A stretch of 64,000 nucleotides of DNA from Helicobacter pylori NCTC 11637 = CCUG 17874 = ATCC 43504 = JCM 12093 (lineage in GTDB: Bacteria; Campylobacterota; Campylobacteria; Campylobacterales; Helicobacteraceae). Under the pieces are notes generated by a model. That model searched no databases. It saw only the letters and a list, made by a program, of their open reading frames with translations, and was not told the DNA's origin. Of the stretch, positions 49,201-56,017 are shown piece by piece. Both the position numbers and the translations under genes were made by a program. The first letter of the stretch is position 1, and each line of letters starts with the position of its first letter. The stretch lies in assembly GCF_900478295.1 (NCBI RefSeq), contig NZ_LS483488.1, forward strand, positions 62,001 through 126,000, given 5' to 3'.

Positions 49201-51800
49201 GCTGGCGTAATTGGTGTTTCTTGTTTTGTCGTGGTTGGCGCGTTTTCTTGCGTGTCTTGCTCTTGCGCGATTTGTTCTTGCGCGTTATTCAACTCTACGC
49301 TATTGTCTGTTATTTTTCTCTCTTGTGTGGGATTTAATCCTACGCTATTAGAAATAGCGTTTAAATCAATGGCTTGACTATCCAGTGCATTGAATGCGTT
49401 TAGCGTTTCATTCGTTGTTTCAATGGATTTTTTAAGGCGATTTTCTAAAATCTCTAAGACTTTTTTAGGGCTGATTCTTAATTGGAATTTGTCATAAAAG
49501 ATTTTAGTCGTAGGGTCTTTAAGGAGCTGTGCCCCCACAAGGCTATCTTTTAAAGGCTCGTTGTTTTGAATGGCTTCTAAGAGCCTGGATCTAAAGTCAG
49601 GCTCACTCGCTATGGTGTTGTTTCTAATAGCGTTAAGCAGGCTTTCTAAATGGTCTAAATTTGATAAAAGTCCTCTCTTTTGATCCCTGTTTTCTTCAAG
49701 GTTTCCAAGTCCATTTGGTGTGCTGAGTCCTGCATGATGTAATCGGCTTTGAGCAAGTGGTAATACTGATTGATTTGAGCTTCCTTGAGCAATTCCATAT
49801 CGCTCACTCCTTGCGCCCTCTTGATTTGCGCTTCCATCCTGTCTAGGGCTTTTATCTCCATTTTCGTTTGCTCTATCACTGCGTCTATCAAGCTCATTAT
49901 CGCTCCTTTTTCTTTGGTTTTCATGGTCTGTGGGAAATAATGAGCCCATCTGTCCATGATCAAAAAGGCGTAAGCGTCCAGTCTGTCCTGGCTGTTCTCT
50001 AGAGAGAGAAAGCCCCAAATCTCTGGAGCTATTTTGTTGATGAGATGGGGATTGCGGTGTCTGTGGTATTCCTCTCTCATCATTGGGATTATCCCCCTTT
50101 TCTTCGCTTCTTGTTCCATTTTCCATTCGGCTTGCTTGGCTTGATGCTCCATTGCTATTTGCTCTTGCATCCGCTCTTGCTGATACTCCATCTCCTCTAG
50201 ATACATGTTCATGTATTCTATCTCGCTCTCTATGGGATTTTTCTGAAACTGCCTGTTGGTCGCTAGATCTATAAACTCCTCTTGTTCCTCCCTGCTCTCT
50301 AGGCTCAGTAAATAAACTAGAGTCTTGGTGCGAAAGATCTTCATCACTCGATCGCTCCACTCCCTCTTGCTGTCCTCTAGGTTCGCTTCTGCGGTGAATT
50401 TCTTGCGGAATTCCTGCTCTAGCTCTGCTCGGCTCATCTGCGCGATTTGTTTTTTCTTTTCCATTTGGTTCTCCTAAATTCTGTTGCTCTAATTCTAAAT
50501 CAGCAACGCTTAAATTTGGATGATTATTATCATTATTTTGAATAATATTGTTAGAAGTATTAGTCTCTATTGTATTTTTAATAGGGTTATTGTTATTTGC
50601 ACTAGATTTTTGTTGCTCATTACCACCCTCTTTAGCTTGAATGATTGCTTCATTCAAGCTTACCAATTTGTTATAACGCTCCTTATAAGCTTTTTCAAAA
50701 TTGTTGGTGTCTCTTAAAATTTCTTTAAAAGGCTTGATTTCTCTTTTATTCCCATCACCATTAACATAAACGCTTTCATAGTATTTTTGCAATTCAATTT
50801 TTGCTTGAGCGATTTCTTTTAAACTTAAAAGAGCGCTTCTCAAAGAATAATCTCTGTTTTCTTGTATAGCGCTTTGCTCTTCTTTAGTCCAGCCTAAAAT
50901 AAAACCATTATTAAAGAAAAATTGCTTAATCTTATTAGCGTTATCTGCGCTGAGATGGTTTTCTTTGAGTTTATCTTCATTGATAAGCCTATGCATTTTC
51001 CAAGCAAAAGACGCATAATCATCTTTATCTATCCAAGAATAATAATCTGTTGCTGAAAGCAATTGTTGCTCTAGGATTAAAGTATGCGCTTCTTTAGCTA
51101 ATTCAAATTCTAGTTTTTTGACTTCTTCATTGTCGTTAGTGTTCAGTTTGGCATTTTCATTGTTTATTGATTCAAAAGGCAGTTTGTCATAGAGCTTGAA
51201 ACACTCAGCGCTAGAAATACTAGGGATTATTTCTCTTACCAATCCACCATCTTTTGTTCTTTCTACTTCTTGATAAATATCTTTAAGGTGGTCGTATTCT
51301 TTAGAGATTTCATTGCCATTTTCTAAGGTTTTCTTATGCGTTTCACTATGGTGGGTCAATTGGATTTCTAAACCTTGTTCTTTCAATTCTTCTAAGCTGT
51401 TTGTGTGGGTTAGAATTTCAATTTCTTTTGAAAAAAACTCTTTGTTGTTTATAGTGTCAATCAGATCGTATCTTTTAGTGATGCGCCTTTCAAACCCTTG
51501 CTTATTCGCTTCATAAATACGAGAACTTTCTTTTATCTGACCATTGGCAAAGAAATTGACATCTTCTTTACTATTATCCTTATATATTCGTTTTTCAAAG
51601 CTTAAATACTTTGCCCATTCAATAGGATTTCTAGAAATCATGCTTGCTCTATTGATTTGCGTTTTCACGACATAAGGGAGTGGATCTTGTATTTCATTGG
51701 CCTTGTCTGATTCTTCAATAGGATTGTTTGTTGCAATATCGCTATTATCTAAGATGCTAAACAAATTCGGTTGTGGGTTTTTAGCTTTCTTTTTTTGCAT
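43287..51800 (-). CDS. Giant adenine methylase/SNF2-like helicase fusion
   Basis: A 2837-residue protein. Order of parts: N-terminal helical region; a disordered Ser/Arg/Gln-rich linker (residues about 450-715) that overlaps another gene; an N6-adenine methylase with FEPSLGTGKF near 998 and the catalytic GNPPYG near 1063; a superfamily 2 helicase with Walker A VGAGKT near 1810, DEAH near 1970, FLTGTPIANS near 2025 and the C-terminal motif MEGRGIRQG near 2394; a coiled-coil end closing with TKSRGRR. It is the methylase/helicase typical of tfs3/tfs4 elements. It may modify or protect transferred DNA. AAAGGA precedes the ATG. Confidence 0.9.
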   Translation of the reverse strand: MQKKKAKNPQPNLFSILDNSDIATNNPIEESDKANEIQDPLPYVVKTQINRASMISRNPIEWAKYLSFEKRIYKDNSKEDVNFFANGQIKESSRIYEANKQGFERRITKRYDLIDTINNKEFFSKEIEILTHTNSLEELKEQGLEIQLTHHSETHKKTLENGNEISKEYDHLKDIYQEVERTKDGGLVREIIPSISSAECFKLYDKLPFESINNENAKLNTNDNEEVKKLEFELAKEAHTLILEQQLLSATDYYSWIDKDDYASFAWKMHRLINEDKLKENHLSADNANKIKQFFFNNGFILGWTKEEQSAIQENRDYSLRSALLSLKEIAQAKIELQKYYESVYVNGDGNKREIKPFKEILRDTNNFEKAYKERYNKLVSLNEAIIQAKEGGNEQQKSSANNNNPIKNTIETNTSNNIIQNNDNNHPNLSVADLELEQQNLGEPNGKEKTNRADEPSRARAGIPQEIHRRSEPRGQQEGVERSSDEDLSHQDSSLFTEPREQGGTRGVYRSSDQQAVSEKSHRERDRIHEHVSRGDGVSARADARANSNGASSQASRMENGTRSEEKGDNPNDERGIPQTPQSPSHQQNSSRDLGLSLSREQPGQTGRLRLFDHGQMGSLFPTDHENQRKRSDNELDRRSDRANENGDKSPRQDGSANQEGARSERYGIAQGSSNQSVLPLAQSRLHHAGLSTPNGLGNLEENRDQKRGLLSNLDHLESLLNAIRNNTIASEPDFRSRLLEAIQNNEPLKDSLVGAQLLKDPTTKIFYDKFQLRISPKKVLEILENRLKKSIETTNETLNAFNALDSQAIDLNAISNSVGLNPTQERKITDNSVELNNAQEQIAQEQDTQENAPTTTKQETPITPAIPLNPKIDFKPSEEVLIKGSKTRYKANIKAIELLKELQAKQEILKGDYYATLKEQEILAQFSGWGGLESYFKKAQHPEEFKELNALLTKDEFRTAYLSARDAYYTPKLVIDSIYQALDQLGFNNDNHQKEIFEPSLGTGKFIAHAPSDKNYRFMGTELDPISASISKFLYPNQVIQNTALENHQFYQDYDAFIGNPPYGNHKIYSSNDKELSNESIHNYFLGKAIKELKDDGIGAFVVSSWFMDAKNPKMREHIAKNATFLGAIRLPNSVFKGTGAEVTSDIVFFKKGVEKTTNQSFTKAMPYYDKIIDSLDDDTLFALQNNRFDSFIPSDQLKIVNAIASHFGFKQEKLQRWYEKIDTANFGYKEQDYEIIKDFMDKVGKNNINLNEQTLNEYFTHHPENILGHLSLEKTRYSFETNGEQIYKYELQALEDKSLDLSQALNQAIEKLPKDVYKYHKTTLKTDALIIDANNERYQEVQKLIKNLERGELVKWDNLYFQLEQNNEMGIFLKPTKINSKVQDSRLKAFFKIKDALNDLTSAELNPLSSDLELESKRVRLNLVYDEFVKKFGYLNENKNRKDIKQDLYGAKVLGLEKDFEKEITPRSAKMQNIEPRQAQAKKAQIFFERTLNPKKELIITNAKEALIASINQKGCLDLHFIRDHFTTQSLETTIKELLEQKLIYKDHKDNGGYILANDYLSGNVKRKLKEVKEAINQGVERLEANVKDLELIIPKDLKATEIMANINSPWIPTQYLEEFLIELSANHYEKQYGDKMTDYQLGNLKEDIKVEHLSGAYEVSIRSNELNELYGIRHKDKAHSYKAPFESLLNKVLNNKDLSVKYAQVDPNDPKKEIFITDEEQSNLARQKAEELKEAFKDWIYKDYTRRTHLEQIYNDTFNNSVLKTYDGSQLELEGFNQYISLRPHQKNAIFRTIQDRAVCLDHQVGAGKTLCTIASCMEQKRMGLVNKTLIAVPNHLTKQWGDEFYKAYPNANVLVVDSKDTTEKERELLFNQIANNNYDAVIIAHTHLELLSNPRGIIEELKEEELVNAEKNFERQELAYKNNPRETKKPNERAFKNKLDKIRAKYDAILEKQGSHIDISQMGIDNLIVDEAHLFKNLAFETSMEKIAGLGNQQGSNRTRDLFIKTRYLHQNDKKIMFLTGTPIANSLSEMYHLQRYLTPDVLKERGLEFFDDWAKTYGEVVNDFELDTSAQSYKMVNRFSKFSDVQGLSAMYRAFADIVSNDDILKHNPHFVPKVYGDKPINVVVKRSEEVAQFIGVADENGKYNEGSIIDRMQKCEGKKSQKGQDNILSCTTDARKVALDYRLIDPNAKVEKEFSKSYAMAKNIYENYLETHATKGTQLGFIGLSTPKTHSQKVSLEALDNAHETENKNPLDETQELLESLSSYDENGNLIAPSKKELENELKEKGAKSVNLDEEIAKGCSFDVYSDVLRHLVQMGIPQNEIAFIHDAKTEEQKQDLFKKLNRGGVRVLLGSPAKMGVGTNMQERLVAMHELDCPWRPDELLQMEGRGIRQGNILHQNDPENFRMKIYRYATEKTYDSRMWQIIETKSKGIEQFRNAHKLGLNELEDFNMGSSNASEMKAEATGNPLIIEEVKLRAEIKSEEAKYKAFHKENYFNEENLKNNSSKLDYLKQELKDLETLQSSIIIPTHTEIKLYDLKNEESKDYELIKVKEVEPLKENASMSEELTHKKLKEQNKQIAEQNKEKLDAIKKQFASNLNDLFFNEERDCKLLEYKGFVVNAYKTKYQVEFSLSPKDNPNIAYSPSNMVYKNDTNQLFSSYNFCAEIKFDGFLKRLDNAITKLPEKIKELENSIETTQENIAKYTRLVEQKPSYPRLEYLQALKWDHKTLIDDLAKMSKDRDYKPVFNPKSKEVLEKMNAEKRASLVDESKEQGVKGNTKSHDEIELATEQVIEKEIEKGAEIIYSKEVATTNNVDYYKNEQEVEITKSRGRR
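49655..50464 (-). CDS. Overprinted 269-residue gene inside the methylase/helicase gene
   Basis: The frame is +1 relative to the giant gene on the same strand, and opens with a near-perfect Shine-Dalgarno (TTTAGGAGAA, 6-7 bases before the ATG at 50464). The product has real-protein composition: amphipathic helices (MSRAELEQEFRKKF), a coiled coil (EYMNMYLEEMEYQQERMQEQ), a Trp/Phe-rich core (APEIWGFLSLENSQDRLD), and a helical end. The giant gene's frame here gives a low-complexity Ser/Arg/Gln linker, as expected of the tolerant partner. This stretch is richer in G+C (43-53% in lines I counted) than its flanks. No family recognised. Confidence 0.65.
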   Translation of the reverse strand: MEKKKQIAQMSRAELEQEFRKKFTAEANLEDSKREWSDRVMKIFRTKTLVYLLSLESREEQEEFIDLATNRQFQKNPIESEIEYMNMYLEEMEYQQERMQEQIAMEHQAKQAEWKMEQEAKKRGIIPMMREEYHRHRNPHLINKIAPEIWGFLSLENSQDRLDAYAFLIMDRWAHYFPQTMKTKEKGAIMSLIDAVIEQTKMEIKALDRMEAQIKRAQGVSDMELLKEAQINQYYHLLKADYIMQDSAHQMDLETLKKTGIKREDFYQI

Positions 51801-51847
51801 GTGTAGTCCTTTAGAGTAGGTTTTTACAATTAAGGCATAAGTTTAGT

Positions 51848-51905
51848 AACTAAAACATACGGATTTTTAGAATAAAAATCTTTAAAAAACCCGTATTGTT
51901 TAGTT
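51848..51905. promoter_or_regulatory. Long inverted repeat between divergent module genes
   Basis: AACTAAAACATACGG (51848-51862) pairs with CCGTATTGTTTAGTT (51891-51905), with one extra base in the right arm. It lies in the 154-base divergent region between the methylase/helicase and the right ArdC-like gene and is a candidate operator for both. Confidence 0.5.
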
Positions 51906-51954
51906 TTTAAAAATATGGTTATATTTAAAAAATTTTTATTTTTAGGGGTTTTAT

Positions 51955-52992
51955 ATGAACCAAAATACAGAGCAAGTATCACAAAACAAGGGATTAAATG
52001 AGTTTGAAAGAGCTAGGATTTATTACACAAAAAAAGTTGCAGACAATCTCTTGTTTATAGCAAACCCAAGCAATAAAGTGGAAGCGCCTTATAAAAGTGG
52101 TGCTAAATTAGAAAAGATAGGTATTAGTAAAGATGATTACAAACAAAGCATAGCTCAAAATAGCCGTAATTTTTGCGCTTACTCAGGCGCTCCTTATAAC
52201 AATGTAAATGATCTTAACCTTGATTTAGAGAAGGCTATACATAATTATAATTCAAGCGCGTGGATAGGACTTAGCGACGCTGCAATTAAACTAGAGATAG
52301 GGAAACTCGCCAATGAAGAACCACAAAAAGCCAATGAATTTAAAAACGCTTTAAGAGAAATTAAAAACAATGAGCCTTGCGTGGAAGTTATGTTCATCAA
52401 ACACTCAAAAGATAAAATTCTAAGAAATGAAAACAACGAAATTATTTATGCAAAGAACAATCAAGGCGAATACATTCTAAATGCTAAGGGCGAAAAGATC
52501 CCCTTGTATGAAACTCAAGAAAAAACCAACTCAATGGGTGAGACTTATTTTGAAAGGGTGCAAGAAAAATGCGAACCTTATGTAAAAATTGAAAAGTTAT
52601 ATAATTTAGAAGTGTTTTCTAAATATTTAAGCGAACAACAAATGGATAATTTCGTTGAAAACCTAAAACCCCTTAATAACGCTCATTTTGAGAAATCTAC
52701 AAACGCCATGATAAGACTAGAACATGATAAAGATTATCCTATGGAAAAACGAGCCACTTCTAATCTTGTATTAAAAGATGTCAAAGATAGGATTTTAAAC
52801 GATATAGATAAAAACAATGCTTTTAGTGATGAACAAAAAAGCGCTTATAAAAACAATATTGATAAATTGTTTGAAACTATCAATGACTATTGCATGATTA
52901 AAAACGAAAAATACCAACAAATCTTTTTTGAAAATCAAAAACAAAACCAAACACAAAAGCAAGTAGATCCATACTCTACAATGGAGTTTTAA
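51955..52992 (+). CDS. ArdC-like ssDNA-binding/antirestriction protein (right module)
   Basis: A 345-residue paralogue of the gene at 35234. The shared pattern is CAYSGAPYNNVNDLNLDLEK with SSAWIGLSDAAIKL (residues about 75-113) and VKIEKLYNLEVFSKYLSEQQ (near 210), again the ArdC-like arrangement. The end is DPYSTMEF rather than an Arg-rich tail. It begins with NEFERARIYY, recalling the end of the 191-residue protein at 32540. The next gene starts directly after its stop, as in the left module. Function is inferred as for its paralogue. Confidence 0.55.
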   Translation: MNQNTEQVSQNKGLNEFERARIYYTKKVADNLLFIANPSNKVEAPYKSGAKLEKIGISKDDYKQSIAQNSRNFCAYSGAPYNNVNDLNLDLEKAIHNYNSSAWIGLSDAAIKLEIGKLANEEPQKANEFKNALREIKNNEPCVEVMFIKHSKDKILRNENNEIIYAKNNQGEYILNAKGEKIPLYETQEKTNSMGETYFERVQEKCEPYVKIEKLYNLEVFSKYLSEQQMDNFVENLKPLNNAHFEKSTNAMIRLEHDKDYPMEKRATSNLVLKDVKDRILNDIDKNNAFSDEQKSAYKNNIDKLFETINDYCMIKNEKYQQIFFENQKQNQTQKQVDPYSTMEF

Positions 52993-54387
52993 ATGTTATT
53001 TGATAGTTTATTTTCCATCAATGAGCAACAAAAAGCAAAAGCTTGGAGTGATTTTTTTAAAGAGCTAAAAAAAGATATGAAAGAAATTTATAATAAATTT
53101 GGAGGCAATACAGAATGGACAACTTTTTTAACTAGGTTTTCTAATGATTTAAGCCGTGCGTCTAATTATGCGGAATTTGAAACTTTACAATCTGTCTATT
53201 CTAAAGAGCTTGAAGAGTTACAACAAACAATCACGACAGACAAAACGCAGCAGCAACTTTTAGAACAAGATAATATTGATTTTGAATTACAAAGTGCTTT
53301 ACAAAATGACTTAAAAGATTTAGAACATTTAAGTGATAATAAATACAAAGACGATGAAGAACAAACCATTCAGAAGTCTTTTGAACAAGATTTAGATGAT
53401 TTACAAAATGATAAGCTTAACTTGGAGATAAAAGAGTTTATCAACAAACAAGACGATAAAAATTATCAAAATAAAGAACAATTAAACGCAGAAACAAAGG
53501 AAAACATTAGGGAAAATTCTAAAAACTCTCATTTGATACCTATAACAAATTTAAAAAATTTTTTACATAACAGAAGAGAAAATTTTAAGGTTACACAACA
53601 AGATTTACCTAGTGAAAAACAAAAAAAATACTCTGATAAATTATTCAAAAAAGAGCTTTTAGAATACGCTAAACATAATATGAGCGCCAAAGAATTGCAA
53701 GTTTTAGCCATGCTGGTTAATAAAAAACCAAGCGCTATGAAGACAAAGCACAAAGAATTTTTAAATGAAGTTTTAATGACAGCTCTAATCAATAATAAAA
53801 ATTTAAAAGAAAATGACCCTATAAAACTTGCCCTAACTTACAATATTCAAAATTCAAAAGCTAATCAAACTCCTTATGGCATTTTTAACAATCAAAAAGA
53901 AAATCATATTCCCCCACTCAATGAAGAGCAACATAAAATCTTACAAAACGCTATTGCCAATAACGAAGTGGATAAAAGAGTTTTGGGTGTTTAGAAGTTT
54001 AACAGCGAAAATCAAAATAATTTAACTCAAAATAATGCTGATGTTAATGAGATGTTTAAAAATACTACTAATGATAATCTAATTAAAGACAATAATATTA
54101 AACAAAATAACATTATTGACAATAATAATGTAAAAAATAACAATGATTTGTCTTTTTTAGATGATGAACCTATTGATTTCACTCAGGGTAATCATTCTGT
54201 TGATTTTAATAGTAAAAAATCTGTAAAAAATAACACTGAGAAAAAGCCATTAAGTCCTAAACTACAAGCTTTTGAAAATAAATCAAAGCAAGACATACAA
54301 AACGCATTAACAAAGTCTAAAGAATTAAAGAATAATCAAAGCTTAGCAAATGATGGCGTATCTATACCTATGGATATGAGTTATTGA
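52993..54387 (+). pseudogene. Acidic coiled-coil protein interrupted by an in-frame TAG
   Basis: The frame from 52993 stops at a TAG (53992-53994) after 333 residues, then continues in the same frame as a 130-residue Asn-rich region to 54387. One amber codon therefore splits a protein of about 464 residues. The N-terminal part (SINEQQKAKAWSDFFKELKK) and order after the ArdC-like gene make it the counterpart of the 682-residue protein at 33186, and the distal part has DDEPIDF, the same short motif as DEPWIEF. It ends SIPMDMSY. Confidence 0.68.
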
Positions 54388-54406
54388 AATAAAGGAGCAA
54401 AAACAA

Positions 54407-55465
54407 ATGAAAACTTATCCATATAACCATTTTCTATTTTTCTGCTTTATTCTGGGAGCGTTTTTATTAGGTTTGCTTAGTCCAGCTTATGCTTTGAGTG
54501 TTATCACCACTAAAGAAATTGACGCTAATTTGCCTAATGGAGCGATAGAAAGCAGGGTGGTGTTAGGCAAGAGGGTGTTTAAAGTAGAAGCTCATGGGTT
54601 TTATTTTAGAAACAATGCAACTAACAGCATAGATATAGAAGTCACCAGTCTTTTAAGAGACAATCAATCGTTTCTTTTGACTAGCTCCGCTAAAACCAGT
54701 TTAAAAATACCTCCTAACGCCAAGATTAAAAAATCCACTCTTCTTGTTTTAAAAGGCGAGAATGCTGAAGAAGTGGCTAAGATTTTAGGCGTTAGCAAAG
54801 AAGAATACCAAAAGCTAGAAAACACCGCTCAAACTAACGCTACCAATGACCCTATGTATGCTAACACGCCTTTTAATAACAACCCTAACAGCCCCAATGA
54901 TAACGCTATCAATGGCAAAGATGGCGCAAATGGGAGTAATGGCTATGGGATAAATGGCAACGATGGGATAAATGGGAGCAGTGGGAGTAATGGAAATAAT
55001 TCAAATCATAATGCCGTGGGCAGTGGTATTGATACAGATGGCGTGTTAGGTGTGGATGGAGTGAATGGATCTAACTCTTCAAGCGGTGGCTCTGTAGGGG
55101 GTTATGAGAATAATTTCACTAATCATGGCTCTACTAACAATAACACAGGAGGGTATGACAATTTTAATAACAATAGCTCAAGTGGTGGGGGGTTAGGGAA
55201 TGGGGGGTTTTTCCCTATTCCTTTTGGTAATGGAGACACAAACAATTCCAATAATCCCACTAACACCACTAGCCCAACTAATGGCAGCAGTTCTAATAGC
55301 GCCACTAATCCTAACTCGCAAGAAAACAATTACTCCAGCCAGTATTGTAAAGTGCCCAAATTAAGCCCTAACAACACGATGAAACTAGATGTTATCGCTA
55401 AAGATGGTTCTTGTATTTCTATGAACGCTTTAAACCACCCAAGCAGAAATCCCAAATATCTTTAG
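54407..55465 (+). CDS. Exported Gly/Asn/Ser-rich protein, 3' end altered by IS605
   Basis: A 352-residue protein with a signal peptide (FILGAFLLGLLSPAYA), a compact beta domain (TTKEIDANLPNGAIESRVVL, SLLRDNQSFLL), a low-complexity region of NG-x-x-GxNG type repeats (residues about 165-300) and a C-terminal domain with two Cys (QYCKVPKL, KDGSCIS). IS605 inserted at its TTTAA at 55429-55433, so the last ten residues are now IS-encoded. Without the IS the end reads ALNERKIQNIKR and overlaps the virD4 start. It is likely to be exposed at the cell surface or part of the transfer apparatus. AAAGGAG precedes the ATG. Confidence 0.72.
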   Translation: MKTYPYNHFLFFCFILGAFLLGLLSPAYALSVITTKEIDANLPNGAIESRVVLGKRVFKVEAHGFYFRNNATNSIDIEVTSLLRDNQSFLLTSSAKTSLKIPPNAKIKKSTLLVLKGENAEEVAKILGVSKEEYQKLENTAQTNATNDPMYANTPFNNNPNSPNDNAINGKDGANGSNGYGINGNDGINGSSGSNGNNSNHNAVGSGIDTDGVLGVDGVNGSNSSSGGSVGGYENNFTNHGSTNNNTGGYDNFNNNSSSGGGLGNGGFFPIPFGNGDTNNSNNPTNTTSPTNGSSSNSATNPNSQENNYSSQYCKVPKLSPNNTMKLDVIAKDGSCISMNALNHPSRNPKYL

Positions 55466-55519
55466 TGTTTGGGATGAATGCTTTAGTTCCGCTAGGAACT
55501 ATAAAAACCTTAAGTAAAA

Positions 55520-55948
55520 CTAACCTTGATTTTCTATATACGCCTTGATCGTTTCAGGGTTAGCCTCACCGATAGAGCAAGCAAAAAATCCATCAGTCCA
55601 AAAAGTTTTTTCTTTCCAAAAGTGTTTTTGCAATAAGGGGATAAATCTTTTATCGCGCCAAACTCTATAAGTAGTGATTTGTTTGATTTTAGCAATAATG
55701 GAACTAATAGACATTCTAGGGATATATTGAACCATTAAGTGCAAATGATCTATATCGCTTTCCATCGCAATGATAATGAGATTGCTTTGGGTGGCTATCT
55801 CATCTATAACAGACTTAATAAAGTTATTCAAATCCCCTTGCAATAACTTTTTTCTGTATTTACACACTAAAATCAAATGGGCTTTTAGATTATGCTTACT
55901 TCTGTTGGTTGGAATATACCCCCTTAATGGATAATGGTTTTTCCTCAT
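55520..55948 (-). CDS. tnpA: IS605 transposase, HUH Y1 type
   Basis: A 142-residue Y1 transposase if it starts at the ATG at 55948 (AAGGA 7 bases before it); the frame extends 6 residues upstream. The HUH motif is HLHLMVQ near residue 69 and the nucleophile Tyr is in IKAYIENQG near the C-terminus. It cuts and rejoins single-stranded IS ends by recognising the terminal hairpins, leaving TTTAA at the left flank. All key residues are present. Confidence 0.95.
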   Translation of the reverse strand: MRKNHYPLRGYIPTNRSKHNLKAHLILVCKYRKKLLQGDLNNFIKSVIDEIATQSNLIIIAMESDIDHLHLMVQYIPRMSISSIIAKIKQITTYRVWRDKRFIPLLQKHFWKEKTFWTDGFFACSIGEANPETIKAYIENQG

Positions 55949-56017
55949 TCCTCTATCCTTATTCATTATTTATAAAAACATTGTATAATAATACAAGATA
56001 AAGATAAGGAGTTATTT

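Noticed and set aside
43287-51800. PglX or BREX-type defence methylase
   Set aside because: The methylase-plus-SNF2 helicase order, its size and its location beside topA and parA fit the tfs element methylase/helicase; no other BREX gene is near.
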